From contig NZ_AUFE01000007.1 of the NCBI RefSeq assembly GCF_000426345.1, positions 124,001 to 188,000 of the forward strand: 64,000 nucleotides of DNA, given 5' to 3'. The notes under the pieces are model-generated. The model was given only the letters and a program-made list of their open reading frames with translations, made no database searches and had not been told where the DNA came from. The stretch is from Cupriavidus phytohabitans. GTDB lineage: Bacteria; Pseudomonadota; Gammaproteobacteria; Burkholderiales; Burkholderiaceae. A program made the position numbers and the translations under genes. This document shows, one piece after another, positions 58,912 through 64,000 of this stretch. How positions within the stretch are numbered: position 1 is the first letter of the stretch; each line of letters begins with the position of its first letter.

Positions 58912-59865
58912 TGCCGGTGCCGGTGCCGGTGCCGGTGCTGGTGCTGGTGCTGGTGCTGGTGCCGGCTTCAACCACGGCGATGCGCTGAGCTTCGCGTAAA
59001 GAAAATCGTTGAACGCACGGACCCGCGCGCTGTGGCGCAGGTCGGGATGGGTCAGGATCCATAACGGCGTGCCGAGCGCAGCGTCGGGCCGGGCGAGCCG
59101 GACCAGCCTTGCATCGCGCTCGGCCAGCAGGCAAAGCAGCATGCCGACACCCATGCCATGCGTCACGGCATCGACCATGGCCAGGAGGCTGTCGACGCTC
59201 ACCAGCCGGCGCGCCGGCGGCACGTGTTCGGCCACCCAGCGCGCCTGCGCGAGATGCGCAAGCGCGTCGTCCGGAACCACCCAGTCGTGGTCGGCCCAGG
59301 CCGGCGCGGTGGCTTCCCGGGCCGGGGTCTTGCCAGTCCGCGCCAGGTAGTCGCGCGATGCGTACGGCGCCGTTTCCAGCATGCCGACCTGGCGCCCCAC
59401 CAGATTCTCCGGCGGCGCACCGGCCGGCCGTATCGCCACATCCGCCTCACGCCGGCTCAGGCTCAGGAAACTGTTGTTGACCACGATCTGCAACTGGATC
59501 CCCGGGTTCAGCGCGCGGAATTCGGCGAACAGCGGCATCAGCAGCCCGGTCAGCAGCGTGTCCGTGGTGGTGACCCGCAGCGGCCCGCTCAGCTGGCTGT
59601 CCAGGCCGGACAACTGGCGTTGCGCGGCATCGATCTGTTCGCCGACGCCGGCAAGCCGTTGGGTCAGCGCTTCTCCCGCAGCCGTGAGGGCGTAGCCCGT
59701 CGGATGCCGCTCGAAGAGCAAGGTGCCCAGCACCTGTTCCAGCCGGGCGAGCCGGCGCAGCACGGTGGAGTGGTTGACGTGCAGCGTCCGCGCGGCGCCG
59801 GCCAGCGAGCCGGATTGGCTGACGGCAAGGAAGTACTTCAGGTCATCCCAGTCCGCTTCCTGCAT
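58906..59865 (-). CDS. LysR-family regulator with a Pro-Ala repeat tail
   Basis: Product of 319 residues. The HTH is at residues 4-65 (LKYFLAVSQSGSLAGAARTLHVNHSTVLRRL), and the effector domain follows. The normal end is near NDFLYAKLSASPWLK; beyond it lie nine Pro-Ala repeats encoded by a 6-bp repeat tract, then one Leu. GGGG upstream of the ATG is the likely ribosome-binding site. It is divergent from the SMR gene and probably regulates it. Confidence 0.87.
   Translation of the reverse strand: MQEADWDDLKYFLAVSQSGSLAGAARTLHVNHSTVLRRLARLEQVLGTLLFERHPTGYALTAAGEALTQRLAGVGEQIDAAQRQLSGLDSQLSGPLRVTTTDTLLTGLLMPLFAEFRALNPGIQLQIVVNNSFLSLSRREADVAIRPAGAPPENLVGRQVGMLETAPYASRDYLARTGKTPAREATAPAWADHDWVVPDDALAHLAQARWVAEHVPPARRLVSVDSLLAMVDAVTHGMGVGMLLCLLAERDARLVRLARPDAALGTPLWILTHPDLRHSARVRAFNDFLYAKLSASPWLKPAPAPAPAPAPAPAPAPAL
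58912..58965. repeat. 9 x 6-bp microsatellite at the end of the LysR gene
   Basis: Nine units of TGCCGG or TGCTGG. On the minus strand they encode (Pro-Ala)9, the tail of the LysR protein. The unit length keeps the frame. The tract starts directly after the stop of the HD-GYP gene, so it is also that gene's 3' untranslated region. Confidence 0.95.
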
Positions 59866-59980
59866 GTTTGCATATCCCCTTTGCGAAAATTGCCAATTCC
59901 CGTGCTGATTCGCACAGCCTACATTGGCCTGGCAGGCGCGGCAATGGTCGCCGGGCGGCAAGACCGGAAAGGAAGAGGCA

Positions 59981-60298
59981 ATGGCGTGGATGCTGCTGGT
60001 GCTGGCGGGGCTGATCGAGATCGTGATGGCGCTCGCCCTCAAATACACGGATGGGTGGACGCGGCCGGGGCCGACGGTGCTGGGTATCGGGGCCGCACTG
60101 GCCAGCATCTTCCTGCTCAGCGCGGCCTTGCGGCACCTGCCGGTGGGGACGGCGTACGCGGTATGGACCGGGATCGGGGCGATCGGGGTCACCGTGATCG
60201 GGATCCTGTTCCTTGGGGAGAGCGCGGCGCCGATGCGGCTGGCGTTGATCGCGTTGATTTTCGTCGGGATCGGAGGGCTGAAGCTGCTGCCTGCCTGA
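59981..60298 (+). CDS. sugE: SMR family transporter (SugE/Gdx-like guanidinium exporter)
   Basis: Product of 105 residues with four membrane helices; GGAAGAGG precedes the start. The conserved Glu in LAGLIEIVMALALKYTDG and the SugE/Gdx hallmark GTAYAVWTGIGAIG are present, as is GESAAPMRLALIALI. Gdx proteins export guanidinium as dimers. No guanidine riboswitch was seen upstream, so control is probably by the divergent LysR protein. Confidence 0.88.
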   Translation: MAWMLLVLAGLIEIVMALALKYTDGWTRPGPTVLGIGAALASIFLLSAALRHLPVGTAYAVWTGIGAIGVTVIGILFLGESAAPMRLALIALIFVGIGGLKLLPA

Positions 60299-60405
60299 GC
60301 GAGGGCAGGGCGAGCTTATGCGAGCCAAGGATCGCAGTTTTATGAAAGAGCGGCGCACGTTTTGTACACTATCTGGCCGAATCACTGGCTTGACGTCGCT
60401 CCCTT

Positions 60406-61731
60406 ATGAGTTTCGATGCCCTGCTGGAGCTGTTCCAGCAACGTATTCCGGCCCATCCCTGGGCGCAGATCACGCTGTACCTGGTGGTGCTGGTGCTGAT
60501 CGCGGTGCTCGCGCAATGGCTGTGCGGCCATGTGATGTCGCGCATCGCCCATCGCGTGCTGACGGTCTGGGGCAAGGCGCCGTGGAGCAAGGCGCTCACG
60601 CGCCATCGCGCATACCGGCGTTTCGGCTATGCGGTGGGCTTCGCGGTGATCACCGTCGGTATCGGCGAGGTGCCGCACATGGGCCGCTACGCGCTGCTGG
60701 TGGAGCGCCTGGCCCATTCCAGCCTGTGGGTGTGCTTCTTCCTGATGCTGGGCGGCGTGCTGGGCGCATGGCAGGACGTTTACGCCAGCAGCCGGCGCGC
60801 GCAGACGCGCTCGATCAAGGGCTACATCCAGGTGGGGCGGCTCGGGCTGGGACTGGTGTGCGCGGTGCTGGTGCTGTCGATCCTGATCAACCGCTCGCCG
60901 CTGTGGATGCTGTCCGGCCTGGGCGCGCTGTCGGCGGTACTGCTGCTGGTGTTCAAGGACACGCTGCTGTCGCTGGTGGCCAGCACCCAGCTGACCTCGA
61001 ACGACATGCTGCGCATCGGCGACTGGATCGAGATGCCGCAATGCAATGCCGATGGCTACGTCAAGGATATTGCGCTGCATACGGTCAAGGTGCAGAACTG
61101 GGACAACACCGTGACCACGGTGCCGACCTACAAGCTGTTCTCGGAGAGCTACCGCAACTACCGGCAGATGTTCGAGTCAGGCGCGCGCCGCATCAAGCGG
61201 ACGCTGCGCATCGATGCGAGCAGCGTGCGCTTCCTCGAAGACGACGAAGTGCATGCGCTGATGCGCTTCCAGCTGCTGCACGACTACCTGGCGGAGAAGC
61301 AGGCCAAGGTCGACGAGGCCAACCGGCTGCTGATCGCCGCCGGCAATGACCCGGTGAACAGGCGGCGGCTGACCAATGTCGGCACCTTCCGCGCGTATGG
61401 CATTGCCTACCTGAAGGCGCATCCGGAAATCCACCACGACCTGCTGCTGAACGTGCGCATGATGGAGCCCGATTCGCAGGGCATCCCGGTGGAGATCTAC
61501 TGCTTTACCGCGCTGACGGCGTGGATGGACTACGAGCGCATCCAGGGCGATGTGTTCGACCACCTCCTGGCGATCCTGCCGGAACTGGGCCTGCGGCTGT
61601 ACCAGGCCCCGTCCGGCGCCGACCTGAGCGGCGTGCGCATGGCGCCGGTGCTGGCCGCGGCGCACGCTGCCGCACAGGTGGCAGCATCGCACCCGCCCGG
61701 CCACGCCGCGGCGGGCAGCCACGTGTTCTGA
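60406..61731 (+). CDS. MscS-family mechanosensitive channel (YbdG-like)
   Basis: Product of 441 residues with about five membrane helices in the first 190 residues. The last, pore-lining helix is glycine/alanine-rich (LSGLGALSAVLLLVFKDTLLS) and is followed by the beta domain (NDMLRIGDWIEMP, VQNWDNTVTTVPTYKLFSESY). The C-terminal soluble domain of about 180 residues is typical of YbdG. It opens on membrane tension to release solutes. Confidence 0.9.
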   Translation: MSFDALLELFQQRIPAHPWAQITLYLVVLVLIAVLAQWLCGHVMSRIAHRVLTVWGKAPWSKALTRHRAYRRFGYAVGFAVITVGIGEVPHMGRYALLVERLAHSSLWVCFFLMLGGVLGAWQDVYASSRRAQTRSIKGYIQVGRLGLGLVCAVLVLSILINRSPLWMLSGLGALSAVLLLVFKDTLLSLVASTQLTSNDMLRIGDWIEMPQCNADGYVKDIALHTVKVQNWDNTVTTVPTYKLFSESYRNYRQMFESGARRIKRTLRIDASSVRFLEDDEVHALMRFQLLHDYLAEKQAKVDEANRLLIAAGNDPVNRRRLTNVGTFRAYGIAYLKAHPEIHHDLLLNVRMMEPDSQGIPVEIYCFTALTAWMDYERIQGDVFDHLLAILPELGLRLYQAPSGADLSGVRMAPVLAAAHAAAQVAASHPPGHAAAGSHVF

Positions 61732-61743
61732 GGCCTTCCGCTT

Positions 61744-62949
61744 TCAGCCCACCGCGCGCGGACGCACGCGGCTTGCGGCTTCCTTGGCGCGGATGCGGGC
61801 GGTGTCGACGTCATCCGCATAGGCCAGCGCCACGCCCATGCGGCGTTTGACGAAACTCTCGGGCTTGCCGAACAGGCGCACCTCGGTCTGCGGCACGCTC
61901 AGCGCCTGATCCACGCCGTCGAACACCACGCCCTGCGCGTCCACGCCGCCGTAGATCACCGCGCTGGCGCCGGGGCTGCGCAGCGAGGTATCGACCGGCA
62001 GGCCCAGGATGGCGCGCGCATGCAGCTCGAACTCGTTCTGGTGCTGCGTGGCCATGGTCACCATGCCGGTGTCGTGCGGGCGCGGGCTGACTTCGCTGAA
62101 CCAGACCTGCTCGCCCTTGACGAACAGTTCCACGCCGAAGAGGCCCGTGCCGCCCAGGTCGGCGGTGACGGCCTGCGCGATCTGCCGGGCCTGCTGCAGC
62201 GCGGCCGGGTGCATCGGCTGCGGCTGCCAGCTCTCGACGTAGTCGCCACTGACCTGCACGTGGCCGATCGGCGCGCAGAACTGCGTCTCGACCTGGCCGC
62301 TGGCGCCGATGGCGCGCACGGTCAGCAGCGTGATCTCGTAGTCGAAGTCGATAAAGCCTTCCACGATCACGCGGCCGTGGCTGACGCGGCCGCCGGCCAT
62401 GGCGTAGTCCCAGGCGGCCTGCACGCCCTCGGGGCCGTCGATCTTGCTCTGGCCCTTGCCCGAGCTGCTCATCACCGGCTTGACCACGCACGGATAGCCG
62501 ATGCCGCCATCGATGGCGGCCTGCAGTTCGTCGAGCGAATCGCAGAACTTGTACGGGCTGGTGGGCAGGCCGAGCGACTCGGCCGCGAGGCGGCGGATGC
62601 CTTCGCGATCCATGGTCAGGCGCGCGGCGCGCGCGGTGGGGATCACGCGCACGGTGCCCGCGGCTTCCAGCGTTTCCAGCATGGGGGTGGCGATGGCTTC
62701 GATCTCGGGCACCACCAGGTGGGGCTTCTCGGCCTCGATCAGCGCCTTGAGCTGGTCCGGGTCGCTCATGGCAATGGTGCGCGCGTGGTGGGCCACCTGC
62801 TGGCCCGGCGCATTCTCATAGCGGTCGACGGCGATGGTCTCCACGCCCAGGCGCTGGAGCGCGATCAGCACTTCCTTGCCCAGCTCGCCGGAGCCGAGCA
62901 GCATCACTTTGGTGGCAGAGGGGGAAAGGGGCGTTCCGAGGGTGGTCAT
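61744..62949 (-). CDS. purT: Formate-dependent GAR transformylase PurT
   Basis: Product of 401 residues, an ATP-grasp enzyme. [21 protein letters not shown] is the N-terminal domain; [14 protein letters not shown] is the ATP-binding loop; [16 protein letters not shown] is the metal-binding end. It makes formyl-GAR from formate, GAR and ATP in purine synthesis. The gene stands alone. Confidence 0.95.
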   Translation of the reverse strand: MTTLGTPLSPSATKVMLLGSGELGKEVLIALQRLGVETIAVDRYENAPGQQVAHHARTIAMSDPDQLKALIEAEKPHLVVPEIEAIATPMLETLEAAGTVRVIPTARAARLTMDREGIRRLAAESLGLPTSPYKFCDSLDELQAAIDGGIGYPCVVKPVMSSSGKGQSKIDGPEGVQAAWDYAMAGGRVSHGRVIVEGFIDFDYEITLLTVRAIGASGQVETQFCAPIGHVQVSGDYVESWQPQPMHPAALQQARQIAQAVTADLGGTGLFGVELFVKGEQVWFSEVSPRPHDTGMVTMATQHQNEFELHARAILGLPVDTSLRSPGASAVIYGGVDAQGVVFDGVDQALSVPQTEVRLFGKPESFVKRRMGVALAYADDVDTARIRAKEAASRVRPRAVG

Positions 62950-63020
62950 GGCGGCAAGGCGTCGGGGCGAAGGGAAAACCGAGATTGTACGTGCTGCCGC
63001 CCGCCATGGCGCCGCCGGGC

Positions 63021-63500
63021 CTAGTCTTCGGCGTCGCGCGATCCGGGGTGGCGGCGCGCCGCCTCATCCTTGCGGTCTGCCGCCTCGGCCTCTGCCGGGG
63101 TGGACGCGACGCCGTACATGCCATGGCGCGGCGTGCCGGCCGGCAGGTTGCCGAGATCGGTGGCCTGGTAGGGGTGCGGGCCGGACGGAGGCTGCGAGGT
63201 GTCGCTCGACGGATGCGCGCGGCCGGTCAGCTTTTCGTCCTGGGTCACGCCGTGGCCGCCGTAGTGGTAGTCGGTCAGCGATCCTTCATGCGCGGGGGCC
63301 GAGGGTGCCGGCGCGCCTGAGATATCGGTCACGCGTAGCGGAATCGACGGATAGACCTGCTGGGCGCCGGCGATGGCCATGTCGGGTGAATCAAACTCGC
63401 CGGCGAGCCGCTCCGGTGCGCCGTTGCCGGTGCGCATTTCGAGGTGCCAGCGGCCGTTTTCCGGGCCGCACACCAGGATTTCCTGTTCGGTCGAGGTCAT
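63021..63500 (-). CDS. Hydrophilic protein of unknown function
   Basis: Product of 159 residues starting at [12 protein letters not shown]. The first 60 residues look folded ([20 protein letters not shown]), and the rest is a disordered tail rich in Pro, Gly, His and Ser ([26 protein letters not shown]). No known domain. It lies between purT and the divergent SDR gene. Confidence 0.65.
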   Translation of the reverse strand: MTSTEQEILVCGPENGRWHLEMRTGNGAPERLAGEFDSPDMAIAGAQQVYPSIPLRVTDISGAPAPSAPAHEGSLTDYHYGGHGVTQDEKLTGRAHPSSDTSQPPSGPHPYQATDLGNLPAGTPRHGMYGVASTPAEAEAADRKDEAARRHPGSRDAED

Positions 63501-63668
63501 GGCAGGGCTCCTGTGAGGTTCCAGGCGGGCCGGCGCGGCATACCGGAGGCGCGGTCCGTCTGGATGGAAACAGGCAAGTTGCATTCCAGCGACGCGCGCT
63601 GGAACGGAACCTGCTGCTCTGCCGGGAATACGCCCGGGAATACGCCGTTAACGCGCAAGAGGTCCACC

Positions 63669-64000
63669 ATGCCCCCGACCCGACCGCTGACCGTTGTCAT
63701 CACCGGTGCCTCGAGCGGCATCGGGCTGGCCACCGCGCTGGCCTTCGCACGCGCCCAGGCACGCGTGGTGCTGTGCGCGCGCGGCGAGGCGCCGCTGGCG
63801 CGCGCCGCCGCGGCCTGCCGCGAACTGGGCGCGCGGGCGCTGGCCGTGCCCGGCGACGTCACGCAGCCGGCGGCCATGCACCGGCTGGCCGAGCGTGCGG
63901 CGGAGTTCGGCGATGGCGGCATCGATGTCTGGGTCAACAACGCCGGTGTCGGCGCGGTGGGCCTGTTTGACGAAACGCCGGTGGCCGCGCATGAGCAAGT
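63669..64000 (+). CDS. Short-chain dehydrogenase/reductase, N-terminal part (cut by window edge)
   Basis: Starts at ATG 63669 with AAGAGG upstream and is open to the end of the window. The nucleotide-binding TVVITGASSGIGLATALAFA and VNNAGVGAVGLFDE are classical SDR motifs. An Arg after the second strand (CARGEA) suggests NADP(H). The catalytic YxxxK region lies beyond the window. Substrate unknown. Confidence 0.85.
   Translation, partial: MPPTRPLTVVITGASSGIGLATALAFARAQARVVLCARGEAPLARAAAACRELGARALAVPGDVTQPAAMHRLAERAAEFGDGGIDVWVNNAGVGAVGLFDETPVAAHEQ

Noticed and set aside
59866..59980. Guanidine riboswitch before the sugE-like gene
   Set aside because: The gap is only 115 bases and no conserved ACGR-type core was found; a divergent LysR gene gives an adequate explanation for control.

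Overview
This 64 kb window is GC-rich, gene-dense chromosomal DNA from a beta-proteobacterium of the Burkholderiaceae, most likely Cupriavidus (Ralstonia eutropha-like). The best evidence is the order prpR-prpB-prpC-acnD(acnM)-prpF-prpD, which is the arrangement known from R. eutropha. The many LysR regulators, the gentisate operon and the queE/queD/tadA/ldcA group also fit. No rRNA, tRNA, CRISPR array, insertion sequence or prophage was recognised. Genus is inferred from gene content, not from a database search.

Layout. 1-5.2 kb: a cut-off acidic ORF, a small helical protein, an AI-2E-type exporter homologue, a TetR-like regulator, a membrane metal-dependent hydrolase broken by one frameshift, and a VWA/BatA-like membrane protein. 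5.5-9.8 kb: an exported cupin, an SDR, an OmpR/EnvZ-type two-component pair and a MaoC-type hydratase. 9.9-18.7 kb: polyphosphate kinase, a flavin disulfide oxidoreductase, a DipZ-type CcdA-thioredoxin fusion, a secreted repeat protein, a free-standing thioredoxin-like paralogue of the DipZ domain, and a cupin/AhpD-like pair. 18.7-26.5 kb: a complete 3-hydroxybenzoate/gentisate operon (transporter, 6-hydroxylase, fumarylpyruvate hydrolase, maleylpyruvate isomerase, gentisate dioxygenase, class I fumarase) divergent from a LysR gene. 26.6-31.7 kb: DUF6130 protein, Ohr, and a LysR/MFS/creatininase-family cassette. 32.1-37.6 kb: queE, queD, tadA (with an in-frame 9-bp tandem repeat), ldcA and an ABC-F ATPase. 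37.8-45.7 kb: aldehyde dehydrogenase, penicillin-acylase-family hydrolase, glutamine amidotransferase, MOSC protein, DUF1289 protein, thioesterase and periplasmic asparaginase. 45.9-56.0 kb: the methylcitrate (propionate) cluster with its sigma-54 activator PrpR. 56.0-64.0 kb: cysteine synthase-like protein, a small monooxygenase, HD-GYP protein, LysR/SMR pair, MscS channel, PurT, a small hydrophilic protein and a cut-off SDR.

The most interesting pattern is regulatory. A directly repeated TGTATC-type half-site with a 10-bp period (consensus about TTTGTA-N4-WWTGTATC, reading toward the gene) occurs in the intergenic regions in front of the SDR, DipZ, repeat-protein/thioredoxin and Ohr genes, with a degenerate version before the cupin. 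One copy lies in the SDR/response-regulator intergenic region. A helical-repeat site of this period is typical for OmpR-family regulators, so I infer a local thiol/oxidative-stress regulon run by the two-component system at 7154-9195. This is an inference from sequence pattern only.
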